In this document: positions 7,257 through 15,833 of the stretch, one piece after another | Position numbering within the stretch: the first letter of the stretch is position 1 | How the letters are laid out: every line of letters starts with the position of its first letter | Assembly: GCA_001275005.1 (NCBI GenBank) | Contig: JWZX01002451.1 | Location: 1 to 20,108 of the forward strand | Direction: 5' to 3' | Length of the DNA stretch: 20,108 nt | Source of the DNA: Chrysochromulina tobinii | Taxonomy: Eukaryota; Haptophyta; Prymnesiales; Chrysochromulinaceae | Program-made: the position numbers and the translations under genes | Notes under the pieces: generated by a model | Database searches by the model: none | The model's input: only the letters and a program-made list of their open reading frames with translations | Told to the model about the DNA's origin: nothing

Positions 7257-8174
7257 TCAGCCCACACACAGCCCCGAACCGTTCGAAATGCTCCACCCTA
7301 TGGAGCGCGTCGAGGTGTCGTTGTAGTGATCTTGCCCTGGGTCGCGCAGCACAGGCGTCAAAGTTTTGCGGTCGCGGCGCGAGAAAGAAAATACCTTCTC
7401 GCGAGAAGTGAAGGACGAGCGCGCGTCAGGCAGATCCAGGTCGGCCGAGAGCAGCCTAGGCAAACCTGGACGCTGCGGACGGCTCGAGGCGAAGGCGCTA
7501 CTCCTCTTCGGCCTGTGGGGAAGCTTGAAAGACCCCGGCGGCGGCTCATAGAACCCCGGGCCGATGATACTGGCGCGTGAGCGAAGAAATCTGGTCGTTT
7601 TCGTCGGATCGGCGAAAATTAGGCTCGGCGAGGCCGGTGGCGATGCTGAGCGGAAAAAGGAGCTTTGCTTCCGCTCCCCCTCGACCGAGCCCTTGAAGTA
7701 CGTGCCCGGACCCACTTCCTCAGTCTCAATCTTCCATGGCACGGGGGTGGACAACTCGGAGCGGCACGCGCGGCGCATCTGGCTGAGGCGCAGCAGCTCC
7801 GAGCTGAAGCTGGTTGCATAGCGGCGTGGTGAGTGAAACACGTCTTTCTCGAACGTATGCGTGTCGATGTCGTTGTACTTGTCGACGCCCGGATCACGGG
7901 GTGGGGGGGCTCTGTCCCTCTCGCACGGCGTCTTGGGCCACGGCTGGCCGCGCTGGCTAGGTGCCAGTGGGCGGACCACGTTGAGATCGCCCTTCGGATC
8001 AGGCTCCTTGAACTCGTGCGGCTTGCCCTTTGCACCAACGCTCTTGCGAGACTTTGGACTGCCCTCGGATGCAGGCAAAATATTCTCATCGGCAGCCAAT
8101 CCAACCTGCATCGGGACTAATGTCGAGTCGCTTCCACGCGTCCCGGGACGAGGAGACTCGGCGGGCTCCGCCAT
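7257..8174 (-). CDS. Sperm-tail PG-rich repeat (SHIPPO/STPG) family protein
   Basis: This 305-residue, basic, Ser/Pro/Arg-rich protein carries the signature of the sperm-tail PG-rich repeat family, whose members bind axonemal microtubules in cilia and flagella. Four PG units are visible: DPGVDKYND (94-102), GPGTYF (155-160), GPGFYEPP (205-212) and DPGQDHYND (278-286). Each is followed by the usual Ser/Phe/Arg stretch (for example AFASSRPQRPG). The start chosen is ATG 8174 (MAEPAESP); the frame runs on to a GTG at 8276 without another ATG. The next gene upstream on the same strand is a cytosolic carboxypeptidase that would act on tubulin, about 140 bp away, so the two may belong to the same flagellar programme. 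Which subfamily it belongs to cannot be told. Confidence 0.75.
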   Translation of the reverse strand: MAEPAESPRPGTRGSDSTLVPMQVGLAADENILPASEGSPKSRKSVGAKGKPHEFKEPDPKGDLNVVRPLAPSQRGQPWPKTPCERDRAPPPRDPGVDKYNDIDTHTFEKDVFHSPRRYATSFSSELLRLSQMRRACRSELSTPVPWKIETEEVGPGTYFKGSVEGERKQSSFFRSASPPASPSLIFADPTKTTRFLRSRASIIGPGFYEPPPGSFKLPHRPKRSSAFASSRPQRPGLPRLLSADLDLPDARSSFTSREKVFSFSRRDRKTLTPVLRDPGQDHYNDTSTRSIGWSISNGSGLCVG

Positions 8175-8311
8175 GTTTCGGAAGTGAGGGGATTTTTGTA
8201 ACGACTGTCTTTCGTCACTGTCAGATCCCTGTGTCTTTTGAAACCGCTTAAGAGACTCCAAAGAGCGTCGGAACACACACGTTTCTCACATATCAGAAGT
8301 TCGCTCCTCGC

Positions 8312-11300
8312 TCACTTCTTCTTCTCCTTCTCGACTGCCTTGGTCGCCTTGGTCGCCTTGGTCGCGGCCTTGTCGCCGCCCTCCTTTCCAGCCTTGACGG
8401 CCTTGGCGGCGGCGGCCGCGCGCGACTTGACGCGTGCTGCGCGTCGCAGCTTCTCAGACGCGTCGGCGAGCGAGTCGAGGTGCGCGCCGCCGCCCTTCCT
8501 GGCGGGGGCGCCGTCCTCGTCGGCCTCGTCAGCCTCATCCGCATCGTCTTCAGCCGAGGGGAACTGAGCCTCGAGCTCGGCGAGGATGGCGTTCACGTGC
8601 GCCTGAGACGGGTCCGCAAAGTCGAGGAGAGCGGGCACGAAGGCCGCCCCCATCTCCTTGAGGTGCGCGATCGAGTAGTGCGCCCCCGCACCGCGCCCAA
8701 AATCGGCGCCGCAAAAGGAAGCCTCGATCGTGAACGAGTTGGGCGTGGCGAACTGACGCGAAACCACCACGCGTCCGGTGGTATCCTTGGACCGAAGCAC
8801 CTTGTACGAGCATCCAGGGAACGAGAAGTGGGGGCACTCAGCGAGCAGGCGCGGAAAGACTCGCTCGCGCAGCCGATTCGGCCCCTTTGTAATCTCACAG
8901 CCGTACGCGAACACGTTCCGCTTGCGTGAGTGCCCATGCAGGTCGCAGTAGAGGAGCAGCTGTTCGGTGGCCACGATGCCACGCATCAGTCGCTTGAGCG
9001 CGAAGATCGACGGCATCTTAACCTCATGGGGATCCTGCCACTGCCGGTTGAGGTCGACGCCAACGGCCGAGCAGCGGTAGTTGCCCAGCACGACGCCGTC
9101 CGGGTTGAGCATCGGCACAATCTTGAGCATGAGCATGCGTCGCAGCCGGCGGGCAGGCTCCGTGTCGGCAGTGACAGCCTCAAGCAACCCTGCCATCATC
9201 CACGACGCGTTCGATTCGCCTGGATGCACGCGCGCCGATACGACCACGACCTTGCGAGCGGCCACAACATCGGGCGGCGACGTAAAGTCGGTCACCGAGA
9301 GCAAGTCCACCGTATTGCCACCGTACGAGGTGCACAGCGTCTCGCGGCGCACGATGCGATCTGCGCCCCTGGCGCCCACGAGCGCGCTCGTGCGCGCCTG
9401 CTGCATGCTGTACGTGAACGGGTAGCACTGTGCGACATAGCACACGTCGTCCGCGTGCGGGAAGGTGATCGAGAACGTGAGCGAGTAGAAGTACGCTAGT
9501 GCGGGCTCGCCGCCGCCGCCGCCGCCGCTTTGGGAGGCGACGCCGCGGCCGCGGCCGCCGCCCTTGCGAGCCGGCGGCGGCTTCCTAGTGACTGCGTACG
9601 AGTACTGGTTCATGAAGTAGGCAATGTCGTCACCACAACGCCGCCAGCCGATGCCCTCGGCCGCCGCCGCCGCCTCCGAGTATAGAAGCGGCCGCATACC
9701 GCTGCTAAAGAGCGAGTCGGGCTTCATCATGTTGATTATGTGGAAGCGATAGGGCACGCCTGGAAGCATGCCGCGCACGCGGAAGAGGAACCACTGCGTG
9801 TGGCCCCGCGTGTTCACGTCGCAGTTGAGCACCAAATGATACTCCTTGGGGCCCACCTGCACCGCTCGCCGCAGGTTGGCAGACTCGAAGCCAGCGTCGA
9901 AGCCCAGCGACGGCGGCCCGCCCGCACCGCCGCCCGCGCCGCTGCTCGCACCGATGCTCGAAGGCCCAGCAGCGGCGGCGGGTGCTCCTGCCTGCGCGCC
10001 GCCGGCTGGTGTCTCTAAAGGGAAGGCTTCGTACACGACCCGCGGGTAGGTCGGCTCCGAGGGCGGCTGCGCAGCGGCTGCGGCTGCGGCTGCGGCTGCG
10101 GCCACCGCTGCCGCACCGCCGCCGGCTGGGGTGCGATGAGCGTAGGAGGCGAGAAGGCGCTCCGCCTCACTCGTGATCGACTTGACGATGAGCTCCGCAT
10201 GGGTCTGTGGGACTGCCGATGCCGAGAGCTCCTCCGCAAAGGCGGGGCAAGAATCCATCCAATCCGCATGCCCACCATAGCGCATCAGCGCTTGAGGGAC
10301 GGCGAGCGCGGGAGTCGCCTCCTCAGCTGCGGGCGCGGGGGCGGGCGCACCCGCCGAGCCGCACCCCTCATCGCCGCCCTTTGCCAGTTCCGCAGCCCCT
10401 GCTGAGAAGCTTGCGCCGAGGTCCTCGCCGCAATCGGAGTCGCCCGCCTCATCGTCGAGCTCGTCCGCCGCGCCCTCGCCCGCCTCGCCTTCGTCCGCGC
10501 CCGCCACGTCAACGCCAAACAGCCCGCGCCCCGCGCCCGCGCGCGCGTCCCCGCCCGCATCCGCTACGCCGGTGCCTGGCTTCGTAAAGCCTAGATGGCT
10601 ATGGAGGAGCTGGGTGGGAGGCGAGCGGGCGTGGTGCATGCGCCAGAGCACGCCCGCGCCGAGGCGGATAAGGTCGAGCTGCTCGACCGATGCGTGCGTC
10701 TGCAGCACTGCAAACACAATCCGGTACGCCCCCTGCCCGCCAAGCCGCACCGCCGAGTGCTCGTCAGAGACGATCGAGCGCAGCACCGTGAGCGCTGCGC
10801 GGAGCACCTCGACGCGGCGCAGGTGGGCAAGGATAGCGGCGAGCACGGCAGGCACGCCGCCCTCGCGCACCAGCGTCGCGATGTGCGACGGGTGCCGCGA
10901 AATCGCCACGAGCACGTTGAGTGCCGGCAGCACCATCTGATCGTTCTTGAGGTGCGCCAGGATGGCCGCCAGGATCACGGCGGTCCCATTCTCTTTGACA
11001 ATCACCTGCACATTGGCCGCGTTGTGCGACACGTCTCCCAAGATGGTGAGCAGCGCCTGCAGCAGCTCTGTGTCCACGCAGTGGATGCGCTCCCGCAGGT
11101 TCTCGAGGATAGCGCTGATGCCGTCTTGGAGCCGCACGACGATCGACGTGAGCTTGGCGTCAAACTTGTACAAATGGCGGAGCGTGAGGACGGTTCCCTT
11201 GAGCAGCGCCTCGTTGCCGGTGGACGCCTTGAGTGCGTTGAGCACTGCGTGGATGCCACCAGCAGAGCAGAGCACCGCCAGCATTGCATCGGTCTTGGCG

Positions 11301-11443
11301 ACCGAGAGGATGGTCTCGATCGCCTCGACGTTGATCGGCGTGCTCAGTAGCGTGCGCACGGACTCGACGTCGCGGCGGCGGAGCGCGACCGCGAGCGATG
11401 GAGCGTCAAACCGGGCCGTTAGCGGGTCTACGCCATGCTGCAT
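8312..11443 (-). CDS. Cytosolic carboxypeptidase, M14B family, with N-terminal ARM-like repeats (AGTPBP1/CCP1-type)
   Basis: The 1043-residue protein is a zinc carboxypeptidase of the CCP family, which trims glutamates from tubulin tails and other proteins. Residues 1-280 are ARM/HEAT-like helices (for example GVPAVLAAILAHL), as in CCP1 and AGBL1. An acidic, Gly/Ala-rich linker follows, including an Ala run near 460. The CCP N-domain (about 520-650) contains LNCDVNTRGHTQWFLFRVRG and PYRFHIINM. The M14 domain holds the zinc ligands H740 and E743 (HPGESN) and H836 (CDLHGHS), a substrate-binding LNPDG and DLNRQW, and the general base E907 (TIEASFCG). All catalytic residues are present. The tail is Lys-rich with KATKATKA. 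The start is the first ATG in the frame (11443, MQHGVD). It lies next to the PG-repeat gene and is divergent from the glycosyltransferase at 11596. Choice among CCP subfamilies is inferred from the ARM region. Confidence 0.93.
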   Translation of the reverse strand: MQHGVDPLTARFDAPSLAVALRRRDVESVRTLLSTPINVEAIETILSVAKTDAMLAVLCSAGGIHAVLNALKASTGNEALLKGTVLTLRHLYKFDAKLTSIVVRLQDGISAILENLRERIHCVDTELLQALLTILGDVSHNAANVQVIVKENGTAVILAAILAHLKNDQMVLPALNVLVAISRHPSHIATLVREGGVPAVLAAILAHLRRVEVLRAALTVLRSIVSDEHSAVRLGGQGAYRIVFAVLQTHASVEQLDLIRLGAGVLWRMHHARSPPTQLLHSHLGFTKPGTGVADAGGDARAGAGRGLFGVDVAGADEGEAGEGAADELDDEAGDSDCGEDLGASFSAGAAELAKGGDEGCGSAGAPAPAPAAEEATPALAVPQALMRYGGHADWMDSCPAFAEELSASAVPQTHAELIVKSITSEAERLLASYAHRTPAGGGAAAVAAAAAAAAAAAQPPSEPTYPRVVYEAFPLETPAGGAQAGAPAAAAGPSSIGASSGAGGGAGGPPSLGFDAGFESANLRRAVQVGPKEYHLVLNCDVNTRGHTQWFLFRVRGMLPGVPYRFHIINMMKPDSLFSSGMRPLLYSEAAAAAEGIGWRRCGDDIAYFMNQYSYAVTRKPPPARKGGGRGRGVASQSGGGGGGEPALAYFYSLTFSITFPHADDVCYVAQCYPFTYSMQQARTSALVGARGADRIVRRETLCTSYGGNTVDLLSVTDFTSPPDVVAARKVVVVSARVHPGESNASWMMAGLLEAVTADTEPARRLRRMLMLKIVPMLNPDGVVLGNYRCSAVGVDLNRQWQDPHEVKMPSIFALKRLMRGIVATEQLLLYCDLHGHSRKRNVFAYGCEITKGPNRLRERVFPRLLAECPHFSFPGCSYKVLRSKDTTGRVVVSRQFATPNSFTIEASFCGADFGRGAGAHYSIAHLKEMGAAFVPALLDFADPSQAHVNAILAELEAQFPSAEDDADEADEADEDGAPARKGGGAHLDSLADASEKLRRAARVKSRAAAAAKAVKAGKEGGDKAATKATKATKAVEKEKKK
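8337..8363. repeat. 9-bp tandem repeat in the carboxypeptidase C-terminus
   Basis: Three exact copies of GCCTTGGTC in a row encode the Lys-Ala-Thr repeats of the basic tail on the minus strand. Copy number may vary between strains. Confidence 0.9.
10075..10102. repeat. (CGGCTG)n hexamer repeat encoding polyalanine
   Basis: About four and a half copies of CGGCTG within the carboxypeptidase gene encode an uninterrupted alanine run in the disordered linker between the ARM region and the catalytic half. Confidence 0.85.
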
Positions 11444-11595
11444 CCTCTTCCTCGGAAACACACCAGGGAGCCCGCGAACCAGCGCGCGCGCGCCACTTGC
11501 TGTGAAGGGGATGTGAATGATTGAATTGAGAGCGGATCCGTCAAGAGTTTGGGTTGCCGTGCCGAGGGAAGGACGTGTTCCGCGTGAGCGGCGTT
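11444..11595. promoter_or_regulatory. Short divergent intergenic region
   Basis: Only about 150 bp lie between the ATG of the minus-strand carboxypeptidase and the ATG of the plus-strand glycosyltransferase, so both promoters and 5' UTRs must be compressed or overlapping. A GCGCGCGCG run is present at 11488-11496. No TATA-like element is evident. Confidence 0.4.
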
Positions 11596-12900
11596 ATGCG
11601 GTTCGCGCTTTTCTCCTTACTGGCCGAGGCCGGCAGCACACGTGGCGGGCGTCGCCGTCCGAATTCGGATGCCATGGAGGACCTGGGAAAGTCCTCCGAA
11701 GTCCTCCAAGGCACGCGCCTTCCAACCCGGAAGGAGGCCGCCGACAGCGGTGCGACCCTTGAGGAGGCAGCCAAGATGCCCTGGTTTCCCACGCACGCAA
11801 CCTTGTGCGCTGGCAGGCCCTGCCGGCCCGGCGAGGGCAACCTCAGGGGTTACAAGATGTGGGTCCAGCCCTACATCCACCGCGAGGCATTTGTGCAGAG
11901 TAGGCTGCGCCGCTGGCCGCACACTCCTGATCCGGAGCACTACGCGCACCTCGTGCGCCAGGCCCGTGTGGTGCAGCGGGACAATCTGGTGGTCCTGGCC
12001 GCGGCAGACTATGACTTCCGCGAGATCGTGCTCAACTGGGCGCGCCACCTTGAGCGTGCGGGCGTGCGCCAGCACCTGGTCTTGTCGATGGACTCCGAGC
12101 TGCATGTCGAGCTCCAGCGACGCGGCATCGCCTCAGTAGACCACTCGTCCCATCTGGACGCATGGAATGTGACGTGCTTGCAGCGGCACATCCAGCGCGT
12201 GCGCATGGAGCGCCACGTGGCCACAGCCGCCCTCATCGCCGCCGGGCTCGACGTGCTGCTCACTGACGCCACTGTCGTCGTGCTGCGTGACCCGCTGCCC
12301 GTGCTGAGGGCACCGCCTCTCGCGGACCTTGACATCATCGCGCAGCGAGAGGCCGGCCCGGCAGCGGCGGTGCGTAAAGTCGGCGTGGGCGTCAATAGCG
12401 GCTTCATGCTCGTGCGCTCGAGACGGCGCGAGCCGATCGCGCGCCTCTACGCCGACGTGGTGCGTCGAGGCCTCGTCGAGTTTTATAACCGGTGGAACAA
12501 TGTGGCTGACGCTCTCGGCTGGTCATTCGTTGTGGCGGACGCGGCGGTGGAGTTGCGCCCAACGCGGCGACCAACATCGGAGCAGCCGCGGCCCCGCACG
12601 AGCCCGATCGCCAATGAAACCACCCTCGCCACCCTGCGTGAGGGGCTCCGCTTCGGCTTCCTGCCACACGATCGCTTCCCTCGGCTGGGCTCGTGGGCGC
12701 ACCATCGCTCGCACGGAGCCCTCCTCTACCATCTCGTCGCGGATGGGACGCTCGGCGCCTGGTACGAAACGCCCGACGGCGTGGTGCCCTTCCGCGGCCA
12801 TCGCCAGCGCCTCGACCGATACGACGCGACCGACTTTGACGCACATCGCAAGATGATGCGGCAGCTCGGCCTCTGGCTAGTCGGTAACTCTGAAAGGTAG
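11596..12900 (+). CDS. GT77-like nucleotide-diphospho-sugar transferase
   Basis: This 434-residue protein matches the nucleotide-diphospho-sugar transferase (GT77-like) fold, whose members transfer arabinose, xylose or galactose to glycoproteins or wall polymers in the Golgi. Typical marks are VVLAAADYDFREIVLNWARHLERAGV, LVLSMDSELH, the segment LDVLLTDATVVVLRDPL, NSGFMLVRS (N267 onward) and FYNRWNN. The metal-binding DxD usually found before VxWLRDP reads D224-A-T226, so the second Asp is missing. This may weaken or alter metal-dependent activity. The start is ATG 11596 (MRFALFSLLAEAG), giving a short hydrophobic N-terminus that is weak as a Golgi anchor. Residues 20-90 are less conserved-looking. 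Donor and acceptor sugars cannot be assigned. Together with the GH127-like gene it hints at arabinose-type surface glycans, which is inference. Confidence 0.75.
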   Translation: MRFALFSLLAEAGSTRGGRRRPNSDAMEDLGKSSEVLQGTRLPTRKEAADSGATLEEAAKMPWFPTHATLCAGRPCRPGEGNLRGYKMWVQPYIHREAFVQSRLRRWPHTPDPEHYAHLVRQARVVQRDNLVVLAAADYDFREIVLNWARHLERAGVRQHLVLSMDSELHVELQRRGIASVDHSSHLDAWNVTCLQRHIQRVRMERHVATAALIAAGLDVLLTDATVVVLRDPLPVLRAPPLADLDIIAQREAGPAAAVRKVGVGVNSGFMLVRSRRREPIARLYADVVRRGLVEFYNRWNNVADALGWSFVVADAAVELRPTRRPTSEQPRPRTSPIANETTLATLREGLRFGFLPHDRFPRLGSWAHHRSHGALLYHLVADGTLGAWYETPDGVVPFRGHRQRLDRYDATDFDAHRKMMRQLGLWLVGNSER

Positions 12901-13282
12901 CCACCAAGCTAGAACATAGCGTCCACACGTTTTTCCTCATTGTTTATTGTTTTTAGTTTTTCCTGCGTTTAAACCCGTTTTTCGAGACGAAACGTTTTTG
13001 CATTTTGGTCCTACTCAGTGTCATTAGTCTGCGTACATCTCGATACCGAATCGCTTTTACCCAAGGGTGTGTACAGTACCGTGTGACCTTCTTAAAAATT
13101 CCGCAAAGCTATTTTTAGAGAAGTTTGTCATCCAGCTTTTTTCGAGGGGGCCTCAGCATTTTGTACCCATAGCTGTGTTCTTGGCAGGCCGCGGTTTCAG
13201 CGGCGCAGGCCCGCAGGCCGCGCTGCAAACCCTCACGAGGCTGCTTGCGCAGCGTGAGAATACGGAGGAGCACTTCACGGGC
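12901..13282. other. AT-rich intergenic region with a possible 3' splice site
   Basis: 12920-13180 is the most AT-rich stretch of the right half, with TTTTT runs. It holds the 3' end of the transferase gene and the 5' region of the channel gene. At 13187-13188 composition jumps to GC-rich coding-like sequence right after GTTCTTGGCAG, which looks like a splice acceptor. The channel frame is open from there to its first ATG at 13283. An upstream 5' exon was not found. Confidence 0.4.
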
Positions 13283-15529
13283 ATGAAGAACCTGCTGCGT
13301 TGGTCCAATGTACGCATGGGAGTGATTACCTCCACCAGCGACGATAGCGTCACTCTCCGCAGCGACCGTAGCGCCACTATCCGTGTCGACACGACCAACG
13401 ATGGCATCCCGGACACGCTCTTGCGCCGCCCAAAGGCATCCCGAATGCTGAAACCTGTCGCAAACTCGTCCTCGTTGACAGCGCGCCCCATTTACGTGGA
13501 CACCAAAGGGTCTGGTTTCGCCGACCACATCGCGATCGACACTACGGGCGATGGGGTCGTCGACACGCTTATCGCTGCTCTGCCGGGCGACATTGGCCCT
13601 GACGTTGATACGGTGGTCTCACTTCCTGTGGACACCGTGGGTGATGGCATGGCCGACCACATCGCAATCGACACTACAGGCGATGGCCGAGTGGACACCA
13701 TCTTGAAATTGAGCCCCTCCTATGTCTCCACAGAAAGGCTTTCACAGCTGCAGCCCCCGGGCAAAATCATGTCGTCCGCGGCCGCGTCCAGACGCCCTCT
13801 GACGCCGGCGCGGAGAAGGGAAGCGGGTGTGAACCTGCGCGACATATCAAAGATCTTCCACAAGTTTGAAGCCAATCGAGGCGGTGGGATTGGGAGGAGC
13901 GAGTTGCGTGAGGCACTCGTCACCATGTTCAACCCCAAGCTCGACTGCTGCGTCAAGATCAGCGACGCGTTGCTCGACGAATTATTGGCTGGTAGGAAGG
14001 TGGTGAAGATGGCCGAATTCTCGGAGATCATCACGCGAGTGTCGGACGACACCCGGACAATTGAAAGCTCCGTGCTCGGCGCGGGGAAGCAGCTGCCCTT
14101 CCAAGAGGCGGTGCGCGACTTCTACAAGCACCCAGTGACCTCCGGGGCGGCCGCGCTCATGATCATGGCCAACTTCGTGATCAATATCGTCGAGAAGGAG
14201 ATCGATCCCGACGCCAACGACCTGCTCTACCCGGGATTTTGGTACGGCGCCGACACCTTCTTCAACATCGTCTTCCTCTTCGAGCTGTGGGCCAACCTGT
14301 GGGGGTATGGCGGGCCTGTGCGTGAGTGGATCACTGGTTGGAACATCTTCGACACCATTATTGTGGCGGTGGGTGTGATGACGATGTCAAACGTTCTCGG
14401 GCCGCCGTTTGACAAGCTCAAGCTCATGCGCGCCTTCCGCGTCTTCCGCCTCTTCAAGCGGGTCAAGGAGCTCAACCAGATCATCGTGTCGATCCTCAAG
14501 TCGATCCCGGCCGTCTCGTACGCCTTCGTGGCGATGTTCATCTTCTTCGCCATCTACGCCATCCTCGGCGTCGAGCTCTTTCACGACTTTGGCGAGGGCG
14601 GCCACTATGAAACGTATGATGACGTGACGGACGACACGTTGATGATCAGCAGCTTGACGAAGCGCGGATACGTCTACGGGATTGAGTACTACGGCACCTT
14701 CTCGCGCGCCATGTTCACGCTATTCCAGGTGCAGTCGGGCGAGTCGTGGTCGGAGGCGGTCGCGCGCCCGCTCATCTTTGGCCTCACCTCGACGGGTGGC
14801 GGCGGCGACCCCATCGTCCTCACGTACTTCTACTCCTTCCGGCTCTTGATGAAGGTGGTGCTGCTCAACGTGGTGGTGGCCGTACTGCTCGACAGCTTCG
14901 GGGCAGGGAACCGTGAGGATGACATGGACGATGCAGTCGGCGAGCTGACCGCGCCGTCCGAGGCCGCAATGCCCACCGCGCCGTCGCCCGCTCCATCCAC
15001 GCCCAGCGCCCTCTCCCTCCGTCGCCCGCTCCGTGCGCCCTCTCCCTCCACCGAGCCGCCAGCTGTGATCTCGGTCGAGGCGATGACGAAATTTGAAAAG
15101 TTGCTTGGCAAGGTCGGCGAGCTCGACTCACTCGCGGAGATCTTCTCCGAGATGCAGGCCAGTGTCGGCCTGATGAAGAGGGAGGTGGCCCTCATGAAGA
15201 CGAAGCCGCTCATTCCCAGGCCCGAACCCCAGAGGCTCCTTCCGAGACATCCAAATCAGGCAAGGCCCGAACCCATGATGCTCACTCCAAACCCCGAAGC
15301 CAGTCTCGACCCCCCCGAAGGCATCCCCGCCCCCGACCGAGCACACGCCTTCGATGGGCGCTTGCAGTTTTCCCATCGCAGCAGACTGTCATACAGACAG
15401 TGGCACCCTGCTGCGCAAGCGGCGCCAGCACGGCCGCGGGAGGTGCCCGATAGCGTCCGCGGGTTCCTCCAGCGCCGGCTTCTTCCAGCGCCTGTTTCTG
15501 AACTAGATATCACCCATCATACGACATGA
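13283..15529 (+). CDS. Single-domain voltage-gated cation channel with N-terminal GDG repeats and EF-hand-like segment
   Basis: The 748-residue protein carries one six-helix voltage-gated channel domain, as in bacterial NaChBac-type and algal EukCat channels, which work as tetramers in the plasma membrane. Order: five D-T-x-x-x-G-x-x-D units starting at D36, D73, D86, D117 and D130; a degenerate EF-hand (E196 to E207, then LREAL); S1 about 286-306; S2 about 323-345; S3 about 354-372; S4 378-395 with K378, K380, R383, R386, R389, K392, K395; S5 about 410-433; pore with filter S485-G-E487-S-W489; S6 about 512-540; a Pro/Ser-rich linker; a coiled coil about 596-640 ending MKREVALMK; and a Pro-rich tail. 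The single filter Glu gives four carboxylates per tetramer, compatible with Na+ or Ca2+. Start is the first ATG; the frame is open upstream to 13067, with a probable splice acceptor at 13187, so the true N-terminus may be longer. Confidence 0.9.
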   Translation: MKNLLRWSNVRMGVITSTSDDSVTLRSDRSATIRVDTTNDGIPDTLLRRPKASRMLKPVANSSSLTARPIYVDTKGSGFADHIAIDTTGDGVVDTLIAALPGDIGPDVDTVVSLPVDTVGDGMADHIAIDTTGDGRVDTILKLSPSYVSTERLSQLQPPGKIMSSAAASRRPLTPARRREAGVNLRDISKIFHKFEANRGGGIGRSELREALVTMFNPKLDCCVKISDALLDELLAGRKVVKMAEFSEIITRVSDDTRTIESSVLGAGKQLPFQEAVRDFYKHPVTSGAAALMIMANFVINIVEKEIDPDANDLLYPGFWYGADTFFNIVFLFELWANLWGYGGPVREWITGWNIFDTIIVAVGVMTMSNVLGPPFDKLKLMRAFRVFRLFKRVKELNQIIVSILKSIPAVSYAFVAMFIFFAIYAILGVELFHDFGEGGHYETYDDVTDDTLMISSLTKRGYVYGIEYYGTFSRAMFTLFQVQSGESWSEAVARPLIFGLTSTGGGGDPIVLTYFYSFRLLMKVVLLNVVVAVLLDSFGAGNREDDMDDAVGELTAPSEAAMPTAPSPAPSTPSALSLRRPLRAPSPSTEPPAVISVEAMTKFEKLLGKVGELDSLAEIFSEMQASVGLMKREVALMKTKPLIPRPEPQRLLPRHPNQARPEPMMLTPNPEASLDPPEGIPAPDRAHAFDGRLQFSHRSRLSYRQWHPAAQAAPARPREVPDSVRGFLQRRLLPAPVSELDITHHTT
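13499..13702. repeat. 132-bp imperfect tandem duplication inside the channel gene
   Basis: Two blocks offset by 132 bp (44 codons) each encode D-T-x-G-x-G-x-A-D-H-I-A-I-D-T-T-G-D-G. The best-conserved part, GCCGACCACATCGC-ATCGACACTAC, is nearly identical between about 13522 and 13654. A more distant unit at 13388 suggests an older repeat series. Confidence 0.85.
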
Positions 15530-15833
15530 TGACAATTCAGCTATTCAGGTAGTGCCAAGTCTAATACAGTTCATTAGGGTTCTTAAGTTTTGTAGTCGTG
15601 TATAATTTCATACAACAACGTTCAGTACAAATACATCGTGGCCCGGCCCAGGAGCTCATTACAATATGGAATGTTTTCACACCTCGGTTCACACTTCGGC
15701 GTGCCGATCTGCCGAAAAAGGCGCACGAGGGTCGCGAGGCTCTCTTCGCGCGGGGGCGGACAGCCTTTTCGAGCATCTTGGAACTTCATCGCGGCCGTGT
15801 GTGTGACCTTCTCGCAGTCCCAGTCAGAAAATT
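15530..15833. other. Intergenic region before the MFS gene
   Basis: The first 100 bp are AT-rich (3' flank of the channel gene). The rest is mixed sequence leading to the MFS start. It contains GTGTGACCTTCT at 15801-15812, a 12-mer also present upstream of the channel gene at 13081. No gene is seen. Confidence 0.5.

Noticed and set aside
8930-9499. Plus-strand frame opposite the carboxypeptidase catalytic domain
   Set aside because: Antisense of conserved M14 motifs; His/Arg-rich without any recognisable family.
10595-11350. Plus-strand 251-residue frame opposite the ARM region
   Set aside because: Antisense shadow of a helical repeat region in GC-rich DNA; rich in Arg, His and Asp with no domain.
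13857-13900. Functional EF-hand in the channel
   Set aside because: The loop has E, N, G at the first three ligand positions instead of D, D/N, D, so canonical calcium binding is unlikely; described as degenerate.
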